Shown here: in pieces, positions 16,273-25,048 of the stretch | Layout: each line of letters opens with the position of its first letter | Position numbering within the stretch: the stretch's first letter is position 1 | Assembly (NCBI GenBank): GCA_001915385.1 | Contig: MNQK01000031.1 | Coordinates: forward strand, 133,166-197,165 | DNA length: 64,000 nt | Source: Bacteroidales bacterium 52_46 | GTDB lineage: Bacteria; Bacteroidota; Bacteroidia; Bacteroidales; Muribaculaceae | Direction of reading: 5' to 3' | Notes under the pieces: model-generated | What the model was told of the DNA's origin: nothing | The model's input: the letters and a program-made list of their open reading frames with translations, nothing else | Databases searched by the model: none | Translations under genes and position numbers: made by a program

Positions 16273-16953
16273 ATGAAAAAGATTTTAACAATAATCATTA
16301 TTGCCATCTTCTCATTATCATCTTATGCCCAAAAAGATGTAACAAAATTTCTTGGCATTCCTGTCGAGGGGACAAAAGATGAGATGATACAGAGACTAAA
16401 GGAAAAAGGATTTAAAACCAGTGCAATCGATAAAGACTTCCTTGAAGGAGAATTTAATGGTCGAGATGTTAGGATTCAAGTTGTAACCAACAATAACAAA
16501 GTTTATAGAATAGTAGTAACTGACGTTAGCAGTTCTGATGAAAGTTGAATTAAGATTCGATTTAATAAGTTGTGCCAACAGTTTAATAAAAACGATAAAT
16601 ATATATCTTCAGACGACTACACTATAGAAGAAGATGAAGATATTTCTTTTGAAATTTCAGCCCACGCCAAACGCTATCAGGCATTGTTCAAACAAAAACC
16701 AGACATGTCTAATCCTTTAGATATATCCAAAATTATCGCTGAAAAAGCCATGCAAAAATACTCTCTTGAACAATTAAACAATCCAACAGATGAAATAAAT
16801 CAATATCTAATGGATTTAACCATTGAAACAGTAGATGATATATGTAATCATAAATTAGTTTGGTTCATGATTATTCAAGATAGATATGACGAATATCGTA
16901 TAGCAATGTTTTACGATAATGAATACAACCATGCAGATGGAGAAGACCTATAA
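16273..16953 (+). pseudogene. Secreted protein gene interrupted by one in-frame TGA
   Basis: The frame opens at ATG 16273 with a signal peptide (MKKILTIIIIAIFSLSSYAQ), then KDVTKFLGIPVEGTKDEM and VTNNNKVYRIVV, and meets TGA at 16546-16548. The very same frame continues without another stop to TAA 16953, through IKIRFNKLCQQF, KYISSDDYTIEEDEDISFEI and an acidic C-terminus. Together they give a ~226-residue protein of a form I recognise as common, uncharacterised Bacteroidetes secreted proteins. No frameshift is needed: a single base change (for example GGA to TGA) explains the break. A 91-residue product may still be made. Confidence 0.75.
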
Positions 16954-16970
16954 ATAGAGGGTATTACAGC

Positions 16971-17036
16971 AACGCGGTTAAAAACCGCGTCTACTATTTG
17001 AGCACCAACGTAGTAGACGCGGTTTTCAACCGCGTT
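16971..17036. repeat. Inverted repeat, GCGGTTAAAAACCGCG family, copy 1
   Basis: AACGCGGTTAAAAACCGCG, TCTACTA, a 14-base loop, then TAGTAGACGCGGTTTTCAACCGCGTT. Arms of 26 bases, near-perfect. A second, degenerate copy lies at 51302-51401. Confidence 0.7.
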
Positions 17037-17067
17037 AATATTATGCTTATCAAATATAAATCTTGGA

Positions 17068-17127
17068 AACTGTCGTTTGCAACCGACAGCTTTTCGTGAA
17101 AATTGTCGGTTGGAGACGACAATTTTC
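17068..17127 (-). terminator. Two hairpins at the end of the rarA operon
   Basis: Stems at 17098-17127 (GAAAATTGTCG and complement) and 17068-17093 (CTGTCG...CGACAG) directly abut the rarA stop. Neither has a T-run on the minus strand, so termination is only suggested. Confidence 0.35.
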
Positions 17128-17128
17128 G

Positions 17129-18430
17129 CTATTTTTTGCCCCAGCGGGATTGCTGGAGCTGGGCGAGGCGGTCTTCGGCGGGATTGGAACAGGGGTTCCA
17201 GAAACCGGTGCCTTGGAGGGCGTCGGGGAGGTATTGCTGGGGCACGAAGTTGCCGGGATAGTCGTGGGCGTATTTATAGTCGGCGCCGTAGCCCATTTCT
17301 TTCATCAGCGATGTCGGAGCGTTGCGTATATGGAGCGGCACGGGAAGGTCACCGGTCTGCGCTACGTTGGCAAGGGCGGCGTCGATAGCCATATAGGCGG
17401 AGTTGCTTTTGGGCGACGTGGCTAGGTAGATGGTGCATTCGGCAAGAGGGATACGTCCTTCGGGCATGCCGATTTTCTTGATTACGTCGTAAACGGTATT
17501 TGCAAGAAGTATCGCGTTGGGATTGGCAAGTCCTATATCTTCGGCGGCAAGTATGGTGAGGCGGCGCGCTATGAACTCGGGGTCTTCGCCTCCGGCAATC
17601 ATTCGCGCGAGCCAGTAGATGGCGGCATCGGGGTCGCTGCCGCGCACACTCTTGATGAATGCCGAAATTATATCGTAGTGCATCTCGCCGTTTTTATCGT
17701 AGGCCGACGGATTTTCCTGCAAACGCTCCGTCACCGTGGCATCGTCGATGATGACCGGCTCGCCGGCACTGACCGACTGCTCGAGCAGGTCGAGTATGTT
17801 GAGCAGTTTGCGGGCGTCTCCTCCTGCAAAGCGGAACAACGCCGTGGTCTCGCGCACCTCGACATTGCGTCGCGACAGCACCTCGTCGTGCGTTATGGCA
17901 TGGTCGAGCAGACGCTGCAGTTCCGGCGCTTCGAGGGGCTTTAGCGTGTAGACCTGCGCACGCGACAGCAACGGACGAATCACTTCGAAAGAGGGATTTT
18001 CGGTCGTGGCGCCTATCAGCGTCACGATACCGCTCTCGACGGCACCGAGCAGCGAGTCCTGCTGCGACTTGCTGAAACGGTGGATTTCATCTATGAAAAG
18101 TATCGGACGCCCTTTGGTGAACATTCCGCGGATGTCATTGCGGCAACGTTCGATGACGTCGCGCACATCCTTCACTCCGGCCGTGACGGCAGAGAGCGTA
18201 TAAAACGGCGACTCGGTGGTATTGGCGATAATTCTTGCAAGCGTTGTCTTGCCTACCCCGGGAGGGCCCCACAGTATGAACGAGGCCACGTTGCCCGAGT
18301 CAATCATGCGCCGCAGCACCTTGTCGGGTCCTACAAGGTGTGTCTGGCCTATATAGTCGTCGAGCGTACGGGGACGCAACCGTTCGGCAAGCGGAGGCAA
18401 TATCTTTGTGTTGAAATCTTCGTTATCCAT
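17129..18430 (-). CDS. rarA: Replication-associated recombination protein A (AAA+ ATPase)
   Basis: 433 residues, normal length for RarA/MgsA. Walker A GPPGVGKTT at ~54-62, Walker B/box LFIDEIHRFSKSQQD, sensor-1 LIGATTENPSFE, then the tetramerisation domain (DAAIYWLARMIAGGEDPEFIARRL, AEDIGLANP). Acts at stalled replication forks with SSB. Last gene of a MATE-FAD-rarA run; 8 bases separate it from the FAD gene. Confidence 0.95.
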   Translation of the reverse strand: MDNEDFNTKILPPLAERLRPRTLDDYIGQTHLVGPDKVLRRMIDSGNVASFILWGPPGVGKTTLARIIANTTESPFYTLSAVTAGVKDVRDVIERCRNDIRGMFTKGRPILFIDEIHRFSKSQQDSLLGAVESGIVTLIGATTENPSFEVIRPLLSRAQVYTLKPLEAPELQRLLDHAITHDEVLSRRNVEVRETTALFRFAGGDARKLLNILDLLEQSVSAGEPVIIDDATVTERLQENPSAYDKNGEMHYDIISAFIKSVRGSDPDAAIYWLARMIAGGEDPEFIARRLTILAAEDIGLANPNAILLANTVYDVIKKIGMPEGRIPLAECTIYLATSPKSNSAYMAIDAALANVAQTGDLPVPLHIRNAPTSLMKEMGYGADYKYAHDYPGNFVPQQYLPDALQGTGFWNPCSNPAEDRLAQLQQSRWGKK

Positions 18431-18438
18431 AGTAATAA

Positions 18439-20028
18439 TCAGACGGTTTGTGGTTTTGAATTTTTGAACAGATGCTCATAGAGCGCATCGGCCGCACGCT
18501 CTCCGTCGACAGCGGCCGAAACGATACCGCCCGCATAGCCCGCACCTTCGCCCGAGGGGAACAGACCGTCAACATTGACCGAACAGAGCGTCGCATCGTC
18601 GCGCACAATCCTTACAGGTGCCGAAGTGCGTGTCTCGCAACCGAGCACAATAGCCTTGTCGGTGAGAAATCCGCGCGACTTGCGGCCGAATTCCTCAAAT
18701 CCCTTGCGCAGGCGACTTGATATAAATTCGGGAAGGATGCGGTCGACACGTGCGGAATGGACTCCGGGGGCGTATGACGACGGCGGAAGCGACGCCGAGA
18801 GCCGTCCGGCCACGAAGTCGGTCATACGCTGCGCGGGAGCGTTCTGCGTGCGGTCGCTCTCCTCGTAAAATTTCTTTTCTATTTCCTCCTGGAGCGCCAT
18901 TATCTTCAAAGGCCCCATATAGTCCGTGACATCATCGGGAAGTATTTCCACCACCATGCCCGAATTGGCCCATTTAGTGCCGCGCGAAGCGGGCGACATG
19001 CCGTTGACAGCCTGCTGGTCGGGACCGCTTGCCGAAGGGATGACAAACCCGCCGGGACACATGCAGAACGAATATACGGCACGGTCGGCCACACGTGTAA
19101 GCATCGAGTACTCCGCCGCGGGCAGGTATTTGCCGCGTCCCTGCGGATTGTGATACTGAATTGAGTCGATGAGCTGCTGCGGGTGCTCCAGACGCACGCC
19201 TATGGCTATGCCTTTCGGCTCGATGGCCACTCCGCTGTCGAGGAGCATCCGGTAGGTGTCGCGCGCCGAATGTCCGGTAGCGAGAATGACCGGGCCGCGA
19301 TACGTATCGCCCGACGCTGTACGTACGCCGTCGATGCGCAGTGAGCCGCCATCTTCGGCAAGCAGCAATTCGGTGACACGTGCGCCGAAGTGAATTTCGC
19401 CGCCACAACGTATTATCGTTTCGCGCATAGTTTTGATTACCCCCGGCAGACGGTCGGTGCCGATATGCGGATGGGCGTCCACAAGTATGTCGGCCGACGC
19501 GCCATGCTGACAGAATATCTGCAATATTTTCTCGACATTGCCGCGTTTTTTAGAACGCGTGTAGAGTTTGCCGTCGGAAAAAGCACCCGCACCACCCTCG
19601 CCGAAACAGTAATTGGAGTCGGGGTCGACAATATTGTTGCGGGCAATCTGAGCCATATCCACACGACGGGCGTCAACATCTTTGCCGCGCTCGAGAACGA
19701 CCGGACGCACGCCAAGCTCGATTAGCCTCAGGGCCGCGAACAGTCCGGCGGGGCCGGCACCGACCACAACGGCCTGCGGGGCCGCACTTACGTCGCCGTA
19801 GCTCACAGGGCGGAGCAGCGGTGACTGCGGGGCATCTTCCCCGACGTAGACATCGACCGTAAGATTGACCATGACGCGGCGCTGACGCGCGTCGATGGAA
19901 CGTTTTTTCACTACGATGTCGTGTATCGAATTGGCGTCGACACCAAGTACGGTCGAGGCCTGAGCTTTAAGAAGCAAAGGAGTGGCGGCAGTGCGCGGGT
20001 CGACGCGGAGTTGCAGGTTATGTATCAT
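18439..20028 (-). CDS. FAD-dependent oxidoreductase (COG2509 type)
   Basis: 529 residues. N-terminal ~80 residues form a small alpha/beta domain (MIHNLQLRVDPRTAATPLLL...VKKRSIDARQ), then a Rossmann FAD site AVVVGAGPAGLFAALRLIELG, the family motif CFGEGGAGAFSDGKLYTR, VDAHPHIGTD, VILATGHSARDTY, and a C-terminal FAD-closing segment (GLFPSGEGAGYAGGIVSAAVDG). The substrate of this widespread family is unknown. In operon with MATE (16 bases upstream) and rarA. Confidence 0.88.
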   Translation of the reverse strand: MIHNLQLRVDPRTAATPLLLKAQASTVLGVDANSIHDIVVKKRSIDARQRRVMVNLTVDVYVGEDAPQSPLLRPVSYGDVSAAPQAVVVGAGPAGLFAALRLIELGVRPVVLERGKDVDARRVDMAQIARNNIVDPDSNYCFGEGGAGAFSDGKLYTRSKKRGNVEKILQIFCQHGASADILVDAHPHIGTDRLPGVIKTMRETIIRCGGEIHFGARVTELLLAEDGGSLRIDGVRTASGDTYRGPVILATGHSARDTYRMLLDSGVAIEPKGIAIGVRLEHPQQLIDSIQYHNPQGRGKYLPAAEYSMLTRVADRAVYSFCMCPGGFVIPSASGPDQQAVNGMSPASRGTKWANSGMVVEILPDDVTDYMGPLKIMALQEEIEKKFYEESDRTQNAPAQRMTDFVAGRLSASLPPSSYAPGVHSARVDRILPEFISSRLRKGFEEFGRKSRGFLTDKAIVLGCETRTSAPVRIVRDDATLCSVNVDGLFPSGEGAGYAGGIVSAAVDGERAADALYEHLFKNSKPQTV

Positions 20029-20044
20029 AATAAGGAATCAGAAT

Positions 20045-21439
20045 TTATAGGGGTGTGGCTGACGGCGCCGACATGAATTTGCGGTTCTGCCGACGCATCA
20101 TTATAATAAGTGTTATCACCGCCACGACGAACGCAAGGAAATCGGACGCCGCCATGCTTGCCCAGACACCGTCAATGCCGAAGAATGCGGGCAGTATGAG
20201 CAGAAACGGTATGAGGAAAAGCAGCTGTCGGGTAAGCGAAAGGAATATAGACAGCTTCGGTTTGCCGATTGACTGGAAAAAGTTGGTAATGATAATCTGG
20301 CAGCCAACAACCGGGAAACAGATAAAATAGACGCGGAAACCGTTGCGGGCGATGTCGACAAGCTGACAGTCGACAGTGAAGAATCCGCTGATAGTATCGG
20401 GGAACAGTTCGGTCACCACCCACCCGACAGTGGTGATGCATACGCCGATAAAAATACCTTTTCGGAGCGTCTGCTTCACGCGTTCCCACTTGCCGGCGCC
20501 GTAGTTGAATCCAAGAATGGGCTGCATGCCCTGCGTCACACCGAACACTATCATTACGAAGAACATCGTCGTACGGTTTATGATACCGTATGCGCCTACC
20601 GCAAGGTTGCCGTCGGAGCCCGCGCAGTCAAGCAGCGCCCTGTTGAGGAACACCACCACGACGCATGCGCACACGTTCATCAGGAACGGCGACATGCCGA
20701 TGGCGTAGATGCGCCGGACTATCGCCCCCGAAAGCCAGCTCCGCTCGCGGCGGAAATGTATATAGCTGTTTTTCGACATGAAGTGACACAGCACCCATGT
20801 AAAGGCCGCCAACTGACCGCACACGGTGGCGAGCGCAGCGCCTCTGATGCCCCAGCCGAGCACGAATATGAAAACAGGGCACAGGGCAATGTTGACACCC
20901 ACGGAGAGGAGCGCCGACACCATCGCTTTGGCCGGATAACCCGTAGCACGCATCAGGTTGTTGAGCCCGATAAACACGTAGGCAATCGGGGTTCCCGCCA
21001 GGATGACCTGCATGAACTCGCGGGCGTAGGGCAGCGTCTCGGCCGTCGCGCCGAAGAACAGCAGTATCGGGTCGAGAAATATCAGCGTCAGTCCGCCGAA
21101 TATCAGCGAATGCACCAGGCAAAGGGTAAGCACATTGTTGATTACCTCAGATGCGCGGGCAATGTTTTTCTGCCCCATGAAGATGGAGGTGATGGTAGCT
21201 CCGCCGACAGCGATGAGCATACAGAACGCTATCACGAGGTTCATCAGCGGGAATGTGATTGCAAGGCCGGCGATAGCCATCGCCCCGACACCTCTGCCGA
21301 TGAAAATAGAGTCGATTATGTTGTAAAGCGAGGTGACGACACTGGCAATGACAGCCGGTACGGAATATTGCACCAAAAGGCGTCCGATAGGACGGGTTCC
21401 AAGAATAGTCGGGTCGGAATTGGGTCGTGATTCTTTCAT
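20045..21439 (-). CDS. MATE-family efflux transporter
   Basis: 464 residues from ATG 21439; an in-frame ATG at 21448 lies inside the -7 box and is unlikely. Twelve predicted membrane helices. MATE features: GTRPIGRLLVQYSVPAVIASVVTSLYNIIDSIFIGRGVG split over helix 1-2, AIAGLAITFPLMNLV, and the helix-7 region NRTTMFFVMIVFGVTQGMQPILGFNYGAG. Expected to expel cationic compounds using a Na+ or H+ gradient; substrate unknown. First gene of the operon. Confidence 0.9.
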   Translation of the reverse strand: MKESRPNSDPTILGTRPIGRLLVQYSVPAVIASVVTSLYNIIDSIFIGRGVGAMAIAGLAITFPLMNLVIAFCMLIAVGGATITSIFMGQKNIARASEVINNVLTLCLVHSLIFGGLTLIFLDPILLFFGATAETLPYAREFMQVILAGTPIAYVFIGLNNLMRATGYPAKAMVSALLSVGVNIALCPVFIFVLGWGIRGAALATVCGQLAAFTWVLCHFMSKNSYIHFRRERSWLSGAIVRRIYAIGMSPFLMNVCACVVVVFLNRALLDCAGSDGNLAVGAYGIINRTTMFFVMIVFGVTQGMQPILGFNYGAGKWERVKQTLRKGIFIGVCITTVGWVVTELFPDTISGFFTVDCQLVDIARNGFRVYFICFPVVGCQIIITNFFQSIGKPKLSIFLSLTRQLLFLIPFLLILPAFFGIDGVWASMAASDFLAFVVAVITLIIMMRRQNRKFMSAPSATPL

Positions 21440-21445
21440 ACACTG

Positions 21446-21453
21446 CAAAATTA
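21446..21453 (-). promoter_or_regulatory. -7 box TAATTTTG of the MATE operon; near-leaderless start
   Basis: Minus-strand TAATTTTG ends 7 bases before ATG 21439, so the message would begin at or next to the start codon. Confidence 0.5.
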
Positions 21454-21488
21454 ACGCTTTATAATATGACTTTAGGTGAAAAAAGTCT

Positions 21489-21496
21489 TAATTTTG
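21489..21496 (+). promoter_or_regulatory. -7 box TAATTTTG of the HAD gene
   Basis: Plus-strand TAATTTTG, 29 bases before ATG 21526; divergent from the MATE box. No good -33 element seen. Confidence 0.45.
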
Positions 21497-21525
21497 CAAT
21501 AATTTACAAAAAATAGCATATCACG

Positions 21526-22182
21526 ATGGATAGAAAAGTTGCCGTATTATTTGACCTTGACGGAGTATTAATCGACACAGAAGGCTTATATACAGAATTT
21601 TGGGCGCAGACAGGCCGTGAATTCGGAGTGCCCTCCCCCACTTTTGCCGCCGACATAAAGGGAACCACACTCAAAAGCATACTCAACTATTTCCCCGGCG
21701 ACGAACTTAAGGCGAAAGTGATGCAGCGGATACATGATTTCGAGGATACGATGCAATACCGGATGTTTCCGGGCGTAAGCGAATTTCTTACGGCACTTAA
21801 GGCTGCCGGCATACTGACGGCAATCGTCACGAGCAGCGACGAGGTGAAAATGTCATACCTGTACAAGCAGCTGCCGGTGCTTCGCGATATGGTCGACGAA
21901 GTTATTGACGCATCGATGGTGACCCGGTCGAAGCCCGACCCGCAGGGTTATCTCCTCGCAGCGGAAAAGCTCGGCTGCCGACCGGATGACTGCTACGTAT
22001 TCGAGGACTCGCTCCAGGGCCTTGAAGCCGGTCGCCGTGCCGGCGCGACAGTCATAGGCATTGCCACCACCAACCCCGCCGACACCGTACGCCCTCTTTG
22101 CGACTATCTCCTCCCCTCCTTCATAGGTTTCACCCCCGCCAGCCTGCTTGAAATCAAGAAACAAATACGCCCGAGTTTGTAA
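21526..22182 (+). CDS. HAD-superfamily phosphatase, beta-phosphoglucomutase-like
   Basis: 218 residues. Motif I LFDLDGVLIDTEG with nucleophile Asp and acid/base Asp, motif II TAIVTSSDE, motif III Lys in TRSKPDPQGYLLAAEKLG, motif IV VFEDSLQGLEAGRRAGA. The helical cap falls between motif I and ~residue 85 (LKSILNYF). Likely acts on a small phosphorylated sugar or similar metabolite; exact substrate cannot be read from sequence. Confidence 0.9.
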   Translation: MDRKVAVLFDLDGVLIDTEGLYTEFWAQTGREFGVPSPTFAADIKGTTLKSILNYFPGDELKAKVMQRIHDFEDTMQYRMFPGVSEFLTALKAAGILTAIVTSSDEVKMSYLYKQLPVLRDMVDEVIDASMVTRSKPDPQGYLLAAEKLGCRPDDCYVFEDSLQGLEAGRRAGATVIGIATTNPADTVRPLCDYLLPSFIGFTPASLLEIKKQIRPSL

Positions 22183-22186
22183 GGTC

Positions 22187-22372
22187 GCTATGTAATGCTA
22201 TTTACTTAAGGGGCAAGATGTGGGGCGGGGGCGTCTCGCCCCCGTGGTATTATTTTTATATTCTGAAAGTTACCACGGGGGCGAGACGCCCCTGCCCCAT
22301 TCAACCCAACTCAACTCAGCTTAGGTAAACAGCATTGGGACATTTGACCGCTAATTATAATTTTGCAATGCT
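22187..22372. repeat. Palindromic GC-rich intergenic repeat, copy 2
   Basis: Core palindrome at 22222-22298 (GGGGCGGGGGCGTCTCGCCCC...ctgaaagttacc... as the longest blocks, only part quoted), with right flank TTTGACCGCTAATTATAATTTTGCAATG shared with the copies at 13564 and 35395. No coding potential. Confidence 0.7.
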
Positions 22373-22426
22373 TTTGACATCGATTGGGACATTGCTTCCT
22401 GTTAATCGGCCGTTAAGTATCCGGTC

Positions 22427-23203
22427 TCAGCGGAAGTCGTCGGGGGTGAGGGTCACATCTATGTGAAGTCCGGACTCTTTACCTGCGTAGCGGTAGATTA
22501 TGCCGCGGTCGGCACGTGCGAGATATTTGCCCGTAGCGTTTATCATGTCGTCACCGAGCAGTTCGGATTTGATTTCATTTTCAATTTCGACGGCATTGTC
22601 CGACAATACCTCCATATCATATATTTCCTCGTCGACATCGCATAAGAATACTATGTTGGAGCCGTCGTCAAAAACATCAATAAGGGTCATACCCTCCTCA
22701 ATCTCAGCGGGACAGAGCGCTTTGTTCGAATCGATTGTCTGTTTGATAATCATATCGGCGCTCTCCTCTTCGGTAAGAGGATTTTCATTCATCTCCTTAA
22801 TATCCGATGCAGGAATTTCCAATTCAACTTTTCTACCCGACTTGCTGCCCCTATATTTCGCCTTAAGTCCGACACCGCAATCGGTCATGAGTTCCACGAA
22901 CTTTTTAGAGTCGTCGCCCGACAACAAAGCGGGCAACACCGGACGTGCCTTTTCCTCAAATCCGTCAAAATCGAAAAAACCAAAGGCATCTTCATTGACA
23001 GTCAGATTAAATACAATTAACCGGCCATCCTCGTCATAGTCGACACTGTCGATACGTCCGAGAGAGCCCAATGACTGCGGACACGTAGCATTGTATTTGG
23101 CGATTTCTTTCTTCAAAGTTTCGATTTTGGAATCGGCACACCCGGGCAGAACAAGCAAGAGAGCCATGAGCGGCAACAGACATAGAGCAAAATACTTTTT
23201 CAT
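22427..23203 (-). CDS. Lipoprotein with two repeated domains, unknown function
   Basis: 258 residues. Lipobox LVLPGC, followed by ADSKIETL. The mature protein is an internal duplication of ~105 residues: first unit IAKYNATCPQSLGSLGRID...LIVFNLTVNED, second unit IDSNKALCPAEIEEGMTLID...NIVFLCDVDEE; each unit has a CP dipeptide at its start. No enzymatic motif. Monocistronic, with its own TACATTTG -7 box (23247-23240, minus). Confidence 0.75.
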   Translation of the reverse strand: MKKYFALCLLPLMALLLVLPGCADSKIETLKKEIAKYNATCPQSLGSLGRIDSVDYDEDGRLIVFNLTVNEDAFGFFDFDGFEEKARPVLPALLSGDDSKKFVELMTDCGVGLKAKYRGSKSGRKVELEIPASDIKEMNENPLTEEESADMIIKQTIDSNKALCPAEIEEGMTLIDVFDDGSNIVFLCDVDEEIYDMEVLSDNAVEIENEIKSELLGDDMINATGKYLARADRGIIYRYAGKESGLHIDVTLTPDDFR

Positions 23204-23239
23204 AATTATTTATTTAAATGATTGGTCGTTGTATATCGG

Positions 23240-23247
23240 CAAATGTA
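23240..23247 (-). promoter_or_regulatory. -7 box TACATTTG of the duplicated-domain lipoprotein gene
   Basis: Matches TAnnTTTG, ~37 bases upstream of ATG 23203 on the minus strand; -33 element not clear. Confidence 0.4.
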
Positions 23248-23297
23248 ATTATAAAAAATAAATTTTCATGCAAAAATTCAATTTAATCAAGATAGAG

Positions 23298-23328
23298 TTG
23301 CGCTTTTTACGAAAAATCTGTACCTTTG
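23298..23328 (+). promoter_or_regulatory. Promoter of guaB
   Basis: TTG, 20-base spacer and TACCTTTG; start codon 23360 lies 31 bases after the box. Confidence 0.65.
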
Positions 23329-23359
23329 CATGCAATAAAATTTAACGCAATCATTATAT

Positions 23360-24838
23360 ATGTCATTTATTGCAGATCGTGTAAAGATGGACGGGCTCAC
23401 ATTCGATGATGTCCTCCTTATTCCGGCTTATTCGGAGGTACTTCCCCGCGAAGTCGATTTGACAACCAAGTTTTCCCGCAACATCACATTGAACGTACCG
23501 CTCGTGTCGGCCGCCATGGACACCGTCACCGAGGCGCCTCTGGCTATTGCCATAGCCCGCGAAGGCGGCATCGGTGTAATCCACAAAAACATGTCGATAG
23601 AGGAGCAGGCGCGTCAGGTGCATGCAGTGAAACGTGCGGAAAACGGCATGATTTATGACCCGGTGACAATCAAACGCGGCTCGACAGTGCGCGACGCCCT
23701 GCGTATGATGGAGGAATACCATATCGGCGGTATTCCCGTGGTTGACGATGACCGCAAGCTTGTAGGTATCGTCACCAACCGCGACTTGCGTTTTGAAAGC
23801 AATCCCAACCGTCCTATCGACGAAGTGATGACATCGGAAGGGCTCGTGACCACTACCCAGACAACCGATCTCGAGAAAGCCGCCCGCATACTTCAGGAAC
23901 ATAAAATAGAGAAACTGCCCGTTGTCGACAACGACGGCCGCCTCATCGGTCTCGTCACTTATAAGGACATTACCAAGGCAAAGGACAAACCATTCGCCGC
24001 AAAAGACTCGCTCGGACGTCTGCGCGTGGCAGCCGGCGTAGGTGTGACAGGCGACTCGATGGACCGCGTGGACGCACTCGTGGCAGCCGGTGTCGACGCC
24101 ATCGTGATTGACACCGCCCACGGCCACTCGCGCGGCGTAATCGGCGTGCTCAAGGCTGTAAAGGCGAAATATCCCGAAATCGACGTCGTAGTAGGCAACA
24201 TCGCCACCGGCGAGGCGGCCCGCTATCTTGTGGAGAACGGCGCCGACGGCGTGAAAGTAGGTATCGGCCCAGGGTCAATCTGCACCACCCGCATCATCGC
24301 AGGTGTTGGCGTGCCCCAGCTCTCGGCCGTTTACGACGTGGCAAAAGCGCTCGAAGGTACCGGAGTACCCTTGATAGCCGACGGCGGCATACGCTACTCG
24401 GGCGACATAGTCAAGGCTCTCGCGGCAGGCGCATACTCGGTAATGCTCGGCGGAATGCTTGCCGGCGTAGAGGAATCGCCCGGCGACACAATCATATACA
24501 ACGGCCGTAAATACAAGACTTACCGCGGCATGGGTTCGCTCGAGGCAATGGAAAAAGGCTCGAAAGACCGTTATTTCCAGGCCAACGAGACAGATACCAA
24601 GAAGCTCGTGCCGGAGGGTATCGCAGCACGCGTACCGTTCAAAGGCTCGCTCTACGAGGTGACCTATCAGATGCTCGGTGGACTGCGTGCAGGCATGGGC
24701 TATTGCGGAGCAAGCAATATCGAGAAGCTCCACACCGCCAAATTCACCCGCATCACCAATGCAGGCGTGGCCGAAAGCCACCCGCACGATGTGGCCATCA
24801 CAGCCGAAGCGCCCAACTACAGCTCTTCGCACCAGTAA
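23360..24838 (+). CDS. guaB: IMP dehydrogenase
   Basis: 492 residues, full length. Catalyses NAD-dependent IMP to XMP, the committed step of GMP synthesis. TIM barrel starts LTFDDVLLIPAYSEVLP; two CBS domains (~95-205; IKRGSTVRDALRMM, VTTTQTTDLEKAARIL) interrupt the barrel; the catalytic Cys is in GPGSICTTRIIAGVGVPQ (~306); DGGIRYSGDIVKALAAGA and GMGSLEAMEKGS (flap) follow. No frameshift. Own promoter and terminator, so monocistronic. Confidence 0.97.
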   Translation: MSFIADRVKMDGLTFDDVLLIPAYSEVLPREVDLTTKFSRNITLNVPLVSAAMDTVTEAPLAIAIAREGGIGVIHKNMSIEEQARQVHAVKRAENGMIYDPVTIKRGSTVRDALRMMEEYHIGGIPVVDDDRKLVGIVTNRDLRFESNPNRPIDEVMTSEGLVTTTQTTDLEKAARILQEHKIEKLPVVDNDGRLIGLVTYKDITKAKDKPFAAKDSLGRLRVAAGVGVTGDSMDRVDALVAAGVDAIVIDTAHGHSRGVIGVLKAVKAKYPEIDVVVGNIATGEAARYLVENGADGVKVGIGPGSICTTRIIAGVGVPQLSAVYDVAKALEGTGVPLIADGGIRYSGDIVKALAAGAYSVMLGGMLAGVEESPGDTIIYNGRKYKTYRGMGSLEAMEKGSKDRYFQANETDTKKLVPEGIAARVPFKGSLYEVTYQMLGGLRAGMGYCGASNIEKLHTAKFTRITNAGVAESHPHDVAITAEAPNYSSSHQ

Positions 24839-24886
24839 TCGACACGGCTTCATCGTCAAGATGAATGAAACATACCGACAATATTA

Positions 24887-24935
24887 AGAATCCTGACGCG
24901 GTGCAATCATCAATCATGCCGCATCAGGATTTTTC
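24887..24935 (+). terminator. Terminator of guaB
   Basis: AATCCTGACGCGG and CCGCATCAGGATT form a stem (one wobble) followed by TTTT. Confidence 0.7.
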
Positions 24936-24953
24936 ATTCCAATTGCTTTTATT

Positions 24954-24967
24954 ATCATCCGGATTAT
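24954..24967. promoter_or_regulatory. Near-palindrome ATCATCCGGATTAT upstream of the PPIase gene
   Basis: One base away from the perfect palindrome ATAATCCGGATTAT found in the promoter at 48157-48170. A possible shared operator; function is inferred only from position. Confidence 0.3.
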
Positions 24968-25048
24968 AATAAATCGCTACCGGCTCCGTTAATATTAAGT
25001 AACAATCATACGTAACAAGAAAATAAAAACCGTAATCTAAAGACAATA

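Noticed and set aside
16546..16548. TGA read as selenocysteine or as a reassigned codon
   Set aside because: No SECIS-like hairpin was evident right after it, other genes in the window use TGA as stop, and the position is not a redox Cys site in the family.
18006..18203. Plus-strand frames over rarA and the FAD gene
   Set aside because: Shadow frames of clearly coding minus-strand genes.
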